Assembly: GCF_947242115.1 (NCBI RefSeq)
Contig: NC_074711.1
Coordinates: 36,696,001 to 36,760,000, forward strand
Direction: 5' to 3'
Length of the DNA stretch: 64,000 nucleotides
Source: Biomphalaria glabrata
Taxonomy: Eukaryota > Mollusca > Gastropoda > Planorbidae
In this document: positions 22,234 through 37,600 of the stretch, piece after piece
How the letters are laid out: each line of letters begins with the position of its first letter
How positions within the stretch are numbered: position 1 is the stretch's first letter
Made by a program: the position numbers and the translations under genes
The notes under the pieces: generated by a model
Database searches by the model: none
The model's input: only the letters and a program-made list of their open reading frames with translations
What the model was told of the DNA's origin: nothing

Positions 22234-22578
22234 CTAAGAAACTTTTTTTTTAAGTTTCCCTTTACTTTTTTTGGAAACATTTTGACTTGAATCACTAACA
22301 CTTAAAGTTTCATGTTTGGAAGTGCTGCTGTCAGTTTGACCAACTAATGATTCCTCTACTTCTTCAACTAGTGATTCATCTTTACTTTCAGTACAATCTA
22401 ATACACTGTGTTCAATGGAACTATTGGGCTTAACTTTTGTAAACACCATTTTTATTTGTCTGAAAGAAAAACTTAATATGTAACCAAACAGGTTTATAGC
22501 CAAAATGAATAACACAATGCATACAAATATTACAACAATGCTCACTATAAAGCTAAGCTCATATGATTGTGGAGCCAT
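22234..22578 (-). CDS. Small single-pass membrane protein, 114 residues, unrecognised
   Basis: This is a one-exon ORF with a genuine ATG (22576-22578). The N-terminus is short and polar (MAPQSYEL). It is followed by a strong hydrophobic segment at about residues 9-34 (IVSIVVIFVCIVLFILAINLF) and a short basic juxtamembrane stretch, FRQIKMVFTKVK. The tail is Ser/Glu-rich and ends in a lysine cluster (KKSKGKLKKKVS). Topology is probably N-out with the charged tail in the cytosol. The layout recalls small integral membrane proteins such as SMIM13, but I cannot show homology. It lies 219 bp beyond the stop codon of the C15orf61-like gene, on the same strand, so it could be a separate gene or a downstream ORF in the same transcript. 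Codon use and composition look coding. Confidence 0.55.
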   Translation of the reverse strand: MAPQSYELSFIVSIVVIFVCIVLFILAINLFGYILSFSFRQIKMVFTKVKPNSSIEHSVLDCTESKDESLVEEVEESLVGQTDSSTSKHETLSVSDSSQNVSKKSKGKLKKKVS

Positions 22579-22797
22579 ACTGTTTTATACAGAAATATAA
22601 TTAGTCAATATAAAAAAAATTTAAATAGCACTTTTGGAAAAAAATGTTTAAAAAGTTAAAAACAAATTTCAACTATATTTTTTAGCAAGCAAATCCATTT
22701 AAAAAAAAAAAAAGAAACAAAAAAATAAGCAAACTAAATAGATCTACTTGTAAATAAGTAATAGTTACAAGTTATAAGTTACAAGTTATAGATAAAT

Positions 22798-25658
<2,861 letters not shown>

Positions 25659-28600
25659 ATGAGCGATTTTGTACGGATTCACCCTTATCAATTTGTCCAT
25701 GTTTTGGATCTGGTAAAAATTAAAACTTGCCCTCTTTCTTTTAAAATTAAATGTTAGAGATAGAGTCTATCTCAGATATATCTAGATTAGATTCTAGACT
25801 AGAATATAGGGTATAGATCTACTCGGGTAGAGTCTAGATCTTATATTATATATAATGTATTATAATATATAGAGTAGTTTATGCTATTCGGACACCTATA
25901 GGCCCAAATTTGAAAGTTTGACTTTGACAGCGCATTATTTTACAATGGTTCGACGTAGAAAAGAAAATGACGTATCAAAATCTTCTTAAGTTAAAGGAGA
26001 ATAAGGATGACTACTTATATTTGTACCCCTCACCTATATTTGTTATTATATTTAAGGTCAATTCGGACAAATTTGACCCACATTATTTGATTCCGGAGAC
26101 CATTATTTATTTCGGACATTCTCTTTATTTAGGCCTCAATAAACTCAGATTTTAATTCTTTACTAACATTAACTAAATTTTAAGATCCCCAGGCATAACC
26201 CCTCACATTAAATCATTAAGATGTTATGGAATTATGCGTAAATACGAACACAAAAAGTATAAATATGAACACACTTATTCTACCCAAATTAGGTCACTGG
26301 GATAGTGACTTCTATACCGACTTTTAGACTTATTTTATGTTTGAATTGTTTGCATGATTAGATGTGTGTTGAATGTTTGTGTTTTTTTGTTTATTAATTT
26401 AATAAATTTCTAATACAGATGTCAGATGATCTTTTGTAGTATAGTACATGTTAGGATAGCCATTCTTGCCTAACTGAATCCTCTATATTCTCTCTATATA
26501 AATCTAGATCTATCTAGTAGGTCTAGATCTAAGCATTTAGCTTCATTCAATGTACCAATCTCACTCCAAACATTTACCCATTTATTCTCTATTAAAAAAA
26601 CAACAACAAACGAACAAATATAATATAAGATCATTTTTTATTGATGTCCAAAACTGGCTGTCCGAAATAAATTTTGGTAAGAAAATCGTAATTTAATTCG
26701 GACACCCTATTAATTTTTTATTTGTATGGAATCAGACAACTTGGCTTATAAATCAAATAAATCAGCTCCAAAAGCAGAATAAATATTGCCGGGCTCATTA
26801 GTATAGACTTAGCCAATCAAAAAATATAATCTTAACCCTAGAAAGAGGTAAAGTCATCCGGGTAGCAACCTGACTAACAAATTTGAAATTCGTTAAATGG
26901 AAGGAAATTGGGTCAGAATCATTGGAAAATGGACAAGCACATTATACAGCGCGCTAGTTTTATAATAAATATTAAAATAATTATTTAATGACCACAAAAA
27001 ACAGCGAAAGTCCGAATTCATGTAATGTCCGAAATAAATAAACTACTATAGATCTAATATACTAGATTCACTATTCACACCTGTTATTTTATGAGGTTTC
27101 TTTCCTGGGGACACTCAGTCTGTCTTAGACTCATGATTATATAGATACTAAGATAGTGAGGTTGAAGCCTTGAACTACTTGAAGGTTGTGTTTTGCTTTA
27201 AAAAATAGACCTAACCCAATCCTTTGGCATTTGCCATTTATGCCAATAAGCACCTATTACAATAAAATTGCTAAACATAATTAGATTTAGATCTAATATT
27301 TAAATACCCCACAGAACTAAATTTAGTATAAGTACTATAAATAAGCTTAATAAAAAAAATGGCTGGTCAACTTACTAGTATTTTCACTGTGCTGGATTAC
27401 CATGAAGATTTTATGGAATAACACAGTGACAGTATAAGTCCAAAGAAAATCAATCTATGGTCCATGTGAAATACTTTACATCTTAAAAGAAATGCTTTAA
27501 ATAGCATCTTGAAATTTTCAAACACAAGTTTTAGTTGCTTTTTTTTTGTCAATGATAGGGAAACAAATGAACAGACTTAACTGATAGGTAAAGCTAGTAT
27601 GTTATAGGCCTATCATAAAGCATCTGCAAAAAGCTTTCTCCTCTCATCTATTTGTACAAATAAGTGCCTTGCATGCATTATGTGTGCAGTAAAGCTTATG
27701 CAGTGTAATTATTATGTAATACAACATTAATTAAAGAAAATATTAAATAAAATGATTAGACAGATTTTTAAAAAATTCACTATATTTTTTTAAGTCGCAG
27801 CGACAGGCCAGTTCACAAAAAAAAAAGGGGGGGGGGGGGTATTGTATAAAATTTCCTAAAAATTTTTAAAAGTCTGTTCCCATCACTGAAAATACCTAGT
27901 GTGATTAATTTGGATTAGCTTAGAACCAGCTCAGACTAAAATATTAATTCATTTAGGTTTAGGCCAACCAGAATGCAACTTTACATATCACTGACCTAAA
28001 ATCCCAGGAGACTTGCTATTGACTCGGTTCTCTAGTGGTTCAGGCTAGGATCTGAAGCAGTTTCTATTACATTACTAAGATGATTTTTGCCTTTACCTTT
28101 ATGGTGTAAATTATGAAATCTAAACTTGACATGCAACACTGCTGTTGCAATATGTATTAAGCTGTATTGCCTAGCTTTTTATGTTTAGATGGACAGTGTT
28201 TTTATCTATTTCCTGGTTTGAAGAAAACCCTTCTAGACTGTTGTAAGAGGCACAAACAAATCCCAGAAAGCCAGAGAAGTCTGGCAGCACATGCACAGCC
28301 CCAATCGAGATGATCCATAATGGAGGCTAAAAAAGTCGGTTCTATCAATCATCTTACAGTGGAAAGCAGGGCATTGCTTCATAGGTGCATGTTTTGCCAG
28401 ATTCCAAATCAATTACGATGCCAGTCAATCAATCATCTTACAGTAGAAATCAGGGCATTGCTCCATAGGTGCATATTTTGCCTGATTCCAAATCAATTAT
28501 GATGCCCATTGTGGCCACTGCAGTGAGTCAGAGGATTTGGTGGTGCATGTTTTGCAAGTGTCCTCAGCTCATGTAGACATATCTGTGAGGTCACTAGAAC

Positions 28601-31600
28601 TGTAAGGAAGCTGATATTATAGTCCCTATTTCTTTTCTACAGAAATTTTCTTACATTGTATCATTGGTTTGTAAAGAATATGTGTACAATTTTTCAAATA
28701 TTATTGTGTGGTCATACTTAATAACATCTATATATAGAGAGAACTGCAAACTTTTTTTTTTAATGATGCCACTTATTTGAGTTTGATGAATTTTTGTAGT
28801 TTGGGCAACAGTCAGTGATGTGTAAAATATTTTTATTGTTGTCAATATTATATTGCAGAATACAAATATTGTCCACCTGGTTGAAGGTCCCAAAACCTTA
28901 ATGCTACAGAGCCATGAGAAGCTTGTTGCTGGACCATTGCCTATGATAGTTATACCACCTGGTCATTACTGCATTGTCAATGACCCAATAAGGTAGATAT
29001 TATTTTAAGTATGAGTGTGATATAGTTTGAATCATACAGTCCACATTATGTTTTGTTACTCTTTAATACTGTCCAAGGAAATATTTATAAATGTATAGGC
29101 CTTTAAGAAAGAAAGATCTAAAATTAAATTTAATAAATACTTAAAACATTTAAAATCTAAAATGGTCTTTGAATATTCTAATTTTCATTTATGAAATTAA
29201 TTCCATTACTAAATATGTTATACTTCACTTGTGTTCTCTTTTACAGCTAGATCTGTATCACTTTTTTGTGTTTGTTTTCTTCAAAATTAAAAGATGATTT
29301 TAAGAAATTTAATTCTCCATATGTGTATGCTTGTAACGCTTTTGAAAATTGTGTAAAAAAAAAAAAAGTACAAAATATATTCATTTGATGATTACATTGT
29401 TATTTTAATGTTAGGTCATACTCTCCTGGTGGCAAATGTGATCTTGATTTGGGTCAAACTAAGGTCAAATTTCATGGGGTAAGTTGTTGTTTTTTTTAAA
29501 ATTAAAAGTTAAGTTCTGGGACAAGATGTCCTAGTAAATTTAATGATAGGTTTTTGTAGTAACTTCAAATGGGTTCCAGGATGAGTTGTTTTTGGCATGC
29601 AATCAATTTTTTTTTGTTATGTTTTAAACACCCTCAGAAGGAAGCAAAGCATTCATTTTTTGGTGATTTTTGTTCAATGTGTAGACCCTTCTTTTTAGTG
29701 TAAATAATTTGTGAAAATAAAGCAAGTAAATTTTTAAAAAGACAATAATTCCTCCTTTATGCCGCTGACCAAGTTTTGTATGAGCGATTATTAGGTTCAA
29801 AGTAACTAATAAATGATAGATTTAAAATTGGAACATATTTTACCCCACCCCTATTTCTCCCCTCAATTAGAAGTCTTAATCATAAGTAATAATTATACAT
29901 GCATTGTGTATGAAATGTAGATTTAAAATATTCTCCTTCTAAATAGGAAGCATTTCCTCTTTACCCTGGAGAGTATTTGGCAGCGGCTCCTAACTATATC
30001 AAAGGGTCAGGAGATTACTCATCTGCTATAAAACCTCTACCAGTGGTGAAAGCTAACCATGCTATCAGGCTTGATGCCATCATTGATCATAAGGATGAAG
30101 ATGGTATTTGGAGAAAGGCTGGAGACATTTGGCAGCTGAAAGGACCCTTGACCTACAAGCCTAAGCCTGAAGTGGTACAATCACATTTTATTGAATAGTG
30201 ACAATTGTATATATTTTTATGATAAATTAATTAACTGAAGAAACATTTTTAAATCTAGTTTCTGTTGTGTGCTTGTACATTTCAAAGCTATGTTGTAGTA
30301 TACAAGTCTATTTTGAACAATTTAGTAGTTATTAAAATTATTTAAGGCAATCAACTATTGCTCAGTAATGTATTGCTGTAAAAAAAAAACATCAGTCACA
30401 TATTCTATTTATGAAAGTAGGCAAATTTTCTTTGCCAATAAACAAGTATAATAAAAAGCACAAGTCATGTTATATTTTAAGGCCAGCTTATTAACATTAT
30501 TAAGCTAGGACAGGTCATAGTTAATTACTGTTAAGCTTTGGATATTAAGTTATTATGTATTCATTCGATGTATCTAAGTGGCACTTTGTACTTTATCATA
30601 CATATTTTATTATCTTCATGTAGTGAAAATAGTGTCACTAATGTGATGATAAGCAAGCCTAAAAATTAAAGAGATATTTTAATGTTTGTTAAGGTCTTAT
30701 CGGTTATTTTTTTAACAAATTTAAACAATAAAACTGGAAAGAAATATTCTATACCTAAAACAATGATACCTCTGACCTAATTTATGTCTGTCTATATTTT
30801 AAAAATAATTTACATGAAAACAAAATGTTTGTAGATGTGATTAATGCTGTATGAATCTTGACACTTTTTTTTAGCGCATTAAAGAAATAATTGAACCAAA
30901 GATAATCAAGTCTGGCCAGGTGATCAAATTAAGAGCTACCCAAGACACTGAGGACAGTTTTGGAAAGTAAATACTATTCATATTATTCAGCTTTCCTTAT
31001 ATTAAATGACCAGCTGTAAATTTTTGTCAAACCAGACAATACATTACTCTTAGTGAACTTTGTATTGCCAGGGTAATTGACTTGTATATTTCTTAATATT
31101 AAGCATCTCTTATTTAGGTTAATTAGCTTAAGGAGCAGAACTACCATGTGCAATATAATTAAGAGCTTACATGACTGACAAATTAAGTAATAATGCTGCT
31201 CTTCTGTACAATTTCTTTACAGTTTTAGAGTCACAGGAGAGGAATGGCTGGTTAAGGAACCTGGAGCCTATTTACCTGGCGTGTTTGAAGAGGTTCTAAT
31301 TATTTTATCATAGCAATTAATTGGCTTTCAAAATAAAGAAATAAGTTGTTTGATAGCAATGCTTAAATTTGATAAATAATTACAAAATAAACCTCTATAA
31401 AACTGAATATGTTGTTTTGGAATCGTTGAGATCATAGAATTAGATATTAATGTATGACTTCTTGACAAAGTAGTCATTTAATAAGCCAACAATGATCATC
31501 TTGAGATAAACTTATATGTTGGATTAAGAAATTTAATTAAAAAATTAGAAAAAGCCTCCATGAACCATATAATGTGTATGTGTCTAAATGAACATTAAAC

Positions 31601-34600
31601 TCTTGGAGTTATTGTTGATTGATTTGATTTCTATCTATAGGTAGTCTCAATAGAAGATGTCATGACCCTGACACAAGATGTTGGACTACATTTAAAAGCT
31701 ACACAAACTTTGACAGATTTAACTGGCAAGAAGAGGTATGTTCTCTTTGCTTTTTGCTTTTAATTAGCTACTACAAATATTTTCGGTTAGATAATTAAAA
31801 AAAAAATTTTCATTAGCAACATTTAAACCATTATACACTTTTTATGATTCTAAGAAACTAATAAATCAGACTGCAATGAGAAATGGACGAGCTCTCGTCC
31901 AAATCACAAGAAAGATGACGCTTACTATAAGCTATCCCGACAAGACCAACGTCTAATCTTTAGACTCAGGACCGGACACAACAGAATGCGACAACACATG
32001 TACCGGAAGCTCAAAATTGGAACTAGTGAAATCTGCCCATGTGGAGTATCCCCAGAGAATGCAGACCACGTCCTCCAAAACTGCTCTCTATACCAAGAGG
32101 CCCGTATAAGACATTGGCCCCAAATCACCCCAATAGAAAGGAAACTATATGGAGAGCTCCCTGATTTGGAAACCACTGCGCAGTTCATCTCATGTATTGG
32201 TCTACTTATCTGAACACTCCAACATAACAATGAGAATGAAGAAGAAGAAGACTGCAATTATTATCAGTGTGGTAGCTAGGGATTCGGGGGCCCGAAGGGG
32301 CTTGACCTCTTTAGAGGCTCCTGCATTTTGACATCTAACATCATGACATGAGATAATGATGTAATATTCAATGTAAAAACTAATTTCGGACACTCATTTG
32401 GGTGCCTGGGGGGTTTTCAAATTTGGACTCCCCACCCCACCCTAGCAACGCCACTGATTATTATGACAAGCTCATATACAAAAATGTTTAGTGGATCCTT
32501 TTTTTAAAAATACCATTAACCATTTTTATTTTACAGAATAAATAATGCTACTTTGAGATGCTGCTTGCAAAAACATTATGAAAGATCCTACTTAGATCCT
32601 ACTTAATTTTTAAAACATTTTTCCTGTAATTTTTTTCTTGTTATTTTTAATGGATTTATAACTACAATACAAATACAGCAGATTGTTTTTTACATCCATC
32701 CCCATGTTTTGAGAAACACTGCCATTGGCTTTCATTGTGTTTGCTATCAAGGATGTCCCCTCTTTACTGCATAACTATGTATAGCTTCCTTTAAAAACCC
32801 TTTATGTGTGCATTTAAAAATGGATTTTGTTGTTTTTAGACAGGCTGGGGAGGAGTGGCTTCTAACTAGTGATGTCTCCACAGAGTATTCAACTCAAGTT
32901 GGTGTGGTAAGTACCAAAGATTTTTTTATGCATTTTTAAAATTGTTTAAAGAAATAGTATTTTAAATAATACTTAGTGTATAGTTTCTTCGTTTTTTTTT
33001 ATTTTTAACATTAGAATGGAAAAAATAATTAACCTTTAATCTGAAGTTAACTGCATATTGTTTTTAGAGTTGGTATTTCTCTAAAAAGTTTACTTTAGAA
33101 GATTGTTTTGGGCCTTAAATTGAAATTTTTGTAAAAGATAAACAGCAAATTATTTAAAACATGTCCATTTAAAAGACCTTGTAATATGGCCATAGAGTTT
33201 TAATTTGAGTTTTTTTATACAGTAGTTAGCAACTGTTTCTGTATAAAATACTCTTTTAGTATAAACAAAGATGTTTATAAACAATCCAGATAAAGCTTAC
33301 TGTGCTTTACCTTTATGAAAGATATATTTTATAATTTGAGACAATCAAATTTCAGATGAGTTATATTGATGCAATAATCATTGGTATACAATAAATGATT
33401 AATATTTTTTGTTTTATTTAATACTTTTCCAATACATTATTATAAAATTTCATTTAAAAAAATGTATATGATTTTAAATTATTGAATACAATATTTTATA
33501 AATTTTATTATCTACTTCATAAGTATTTCATTTCAAGTATCTACTATATTAATAAAAATGATTTGCTTTTCTTTAAAGAAAGGTTGCAATAAACATAACC
33601 TATATCATTACAGGAAGTGGTTCAAACTATTAAAAAGACTGTACTTAAAAAAGGACAATATGCTGTGATACTAAATCCTATTGACAAGCAAGGTCGACCA
33701 CAGTATGGACAGAAAGAGCTTCGAGTTGGACTTAGTAGTTTTTTTCTACATCCAGGTTAACATCTTTTACTTTGTAAACTTCTAAGGATTATCAATATTA
33801 TTCAACAGAATTTGTATTGTTATAAGATAAATAACTTCATCTTTATAAGTCCAGTAAATGCAGGATACATTTTCTTGTAGGAAATTCTCTAAGCTTGTAT
33901 TGTATCTATATCACTGACTGTTGTTTTGATCGTAATACTTAAACTTCCTGTTGAGTTGTGTGGTAACTAATGTAAACAAGGTCTGAAATTATATTGTCTG
34001 TGACCTCTGAATGGAAACTTTCTTGTTGGACTTTTGAGCTGCATTTTTTAAAATATGAAATTCCTAGACAGACTCTTAAAATTTTTAAGTCTAGAAATGA
34101 AATCATAGTTGAGAATATGAATATTTTTTAAAGTATCAGAGCTGATCCGATATCCTAGGTTAAAATGACAATTTTTAAAGCTATTATTATATCATTATTT
34201 GTGAATTATTTGTGAATTTTAATAGATTTCAATTGATTGCAAATAGTTTTTAAGAGGTGATTTAAAAATCAAACCTTAAATTTTCCTTTGTAAATATTGC
34301 TTATTTTTCAATTACTTAATTAAGGAGAAAGCCTTGAGGATAACAAAATCAACAGTGCCTATGTTTTATCTGAGAATGACTCCATCATTCTTCAAGCATT
34401 GGAAAACTTGGATGATGTGGTGGATGGCAGTAAGTCCCCTTGAATGCTTGTCATGTTGAAAACTTTTTTTTTTGCTTTTGGATTGTTACCTTCTCACAAC
34501 TCATTGAATCTTTTTAAAGAGCTAAAAATAGTTTCTGGTTAAAGACTTTCTTCTTTAAGATTTTTAGTTACAGAGAAATGTGATTTTTTTTTTATGTGAA

Positions 34601-37600
34601 TAGTTCCTTATTTTATTGATACCATTTCCTCATTGTAAAATGTTTGTTTGTAAAATGTTTTACATGTTTCGGATGTTCCTTCAGAGTTGAAGATAGTTTA
34701 CTTCCTAGTCTAAACCTCCTGCAGGACGACGGGGATGGGAGCGGGCAGGGTTTGAACCCGGGACCATCGATAACTCCAAACAACAGTCCAGCATGCAAAC
34801 CGCATGACCAGGCAGCCATCTGAGCAATGTACTTTAACTTTGTTCTAATAATAACTAGCTTTAATATTAGGTACCTGTAATATACTAAGTCAATTCATAA
34901 CCTTAGAAACAAGGCTTTATTTCAATAAAACACGACTGATACACACAATAACACAGTACAGACTGGTCACGATTCACAGACTACGATAATGCGAACACGA
35001 TTACAAATACTAGCACGATTACAAGCACGGGTAACACACAAGTTCATTTAACGATCACTCCATTCACCCCTCCTTTATTTCTTTCTGGGTCTTAGGTTAT
35101 AACCATGCGTATGAAGGGAAGGATCCGGAGGTATCTCTGGCGTAGACTTTTCTCCTTGCAAGTCGTAACTGTCCTGTACGGGACTCGAGTCAATATTGGC
35201 CTCTGGCATTGGGTGGTTTCCCTGTGTGTCACTGATGACTTCTGGCTGGTTGTACATCATTGGGGTGGGACTCTGTGAATTACTGATAGTTTCAGGCCCG
35301 TAGCGACTCCCTGGTGAGAGATCCAAAGAGTCACCGACCTCTTGAGGCAGAATACCGTTCTCTGGTTCGAAATAGTCGTTCGTGGAACTTTCCTTTGGTG
35401 CCAGGTGCCTAAGCGACACTGTCTCCTCCCGGCCGTTTGGAAATCGTATATGGGCGTACTGTGGGTTGCAGCTAATAAGTTCAACCTCTTGTACCAATGG
35501 GTCAAATTTTGAAGATCTTACAGGGGATTTTAGTAATACTTTGCCTGGGTTCTGTAGCCAAGTAGGCAAGGATGTTCCCGTTGGCGATCTTCTGTTGAAT
35601 TTGAAGATCCGTTCGTGTGGAGTTTCATTAGTAGAAGTACACAGTAATGATCGAATTGAGTGAAGTGCCTGGGGCAACACAGATTCCCACTGTGATAGTT
35701 CCAACTTCCCTGAGTCCAATGCTAATAAAATAGCCTGCCACAATGTTTTATTCAGCTTTTCTATTTGCCCATTTCCTTTGGCATTATAGGGCGTTGTCCT
35801 GCTAGTGGCTATGCCCTTAGAATGTAGATATTCTGTAGTTTCTGTGGACATAAATGATGTGCCACGATCAGAGTGGATGTAACTGGGTGTTCCAAAGAGG
35901 AAAAATAACTGGTCGAAGCACTTTATTACTGTCTTAGATGTCATATCAGGACAGGGAAAAGCGAATGGCAAAGGACCTTTAAAGTCAACACTTATTCTTT
36001 CAAACGGCTGTGTGGCCTTGATGAGCGTACCTGCAAATTCCTTATAGAATTGCGGTTTAATTCTATTGCAGGTTCTGCATTGTTGAATGGTCTGTCTGAC
36101 CTCTTCAACCGAGAAGGGTAAGTTCTTTGACCTGACATAATGTAGAAGTCTAGTGACACCTGGATGACACAGGTAGTCATGGTACGTCTTCAGGCTACTT
36201 TGTTTCGTCATGGTTGCACAGTGCCCTCTAGACAAGGTGTCTGCTGCTGTGTTGGCGTTCCCAGGTCTATACTGTATATCAAACTTGAAGCTTGCTAGTT
36301 CCAATTTCCACCTTTGTATCTTATCGTTTTTAATTTTCTTGTCATGAGTGTCTTTAAATATGTATGAAATAGACCGCTGGTCCGTAATAAGGGTAAAGTG
36401 ATTGCCACACAAATAATGCTTCCATTTGCGTATGGCTTCAATTATTGCAGTGGCTTCTTTCTCTATGGCAGATTGATGCCTTTCAGTAGGTGAAAGAGTT
36501 CTAGAGAAGAATGCAATAGGTCTTCCCTCCTGATTTAAAGTGGCAGCTACTGCGATGTCAGAAGCGTCAGTTTCCACAATTAGAGGATGGTCATACTTTA
36601 TGGTGAAAATTGCTGCTTTCTGCAATTCTTCTTTCAAGTCTTCCAACGCTGTTTTTACTTCTGTAGGTACAGGAAAAATTTGATTTTTCATTATAGGATA
36701 CATTTTGTCGGAGAAATTTGGTATCCAGTGAGCATAATATGCCAAAAGTCCTACAATCCTTTTCTGAGACTTCAGATCTTTTGGAGGTGGCAAATCTCGC
36801 AGAGCTTGAAATCTATCAGGGTCCGGCTTCAAATGCCCTTTGGATATTTCATATCCAAGCAGCTTTACCTTCTTAGTAGCAAATACACTTTTACTTTCGT
36901 TGAAAGTTATTCCGTATTCCAGAGCTACCTTCTGAAAATGCAACAGATTTTTGTTATGGGAGTCTACATCTGTACCACATATTGTTACATTGTCGACATA
37001 GGCAAACGTGTCAGACAACTTTTCTTTTTCTATAATAGTGTCTATGGTTTTCTGGAAGCAAGCTACACCGTTAGTGACCCCAAAGGGTATTCTGCAAAAC
37101 TGGTAGAGTTTACCACAAGCTTCGAAGGCTGTGTATTTCTTTTCGCTCTGTTGGATAGGTATTTGGTGATAAGCACTCTCCAGATCCAATGTGCTAAAGA
37201 TTTCATACCTGGAAATTTTCTCCACCATTTCATCCACTCTAGGCATGGGGTAAGCGTCCAGGTAAGTAAATCTATTTATAGTTTGGCTATAATCAACGAC
37301 CATTCGCTTTTTGTGCCGCTCATTGGTCGTGACAAGGACTTGAGCTCTCCAAGGTGATTTGGAAGGTTCAATGATACCGTTTCGTATCAATTTCTCAACT
37401 TCAGCTTTAATAAATTGTGTGTCTTGGAAGGAGTAACGACGAGATTTAGTAGCAATAGGTCTGCAATCAGGGGATAAATTTGCAAACAATTGTGGTGCCT
37501 CTACCTTAACAGCATTGAGCGAGCAGACATGAAATGCAGGTCGACCACCGTTGAATGGAATTATCAGTTCTTTGTGTAATGCGAGGAAATCTAACCCAAG

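Noticed and set aside
36587-37357. 256-residue plus-strand ORF inside the LTR element
   Set aside because: Antisense shadow of the pol region; Phe/Tyr/Cys-rich with no domain.
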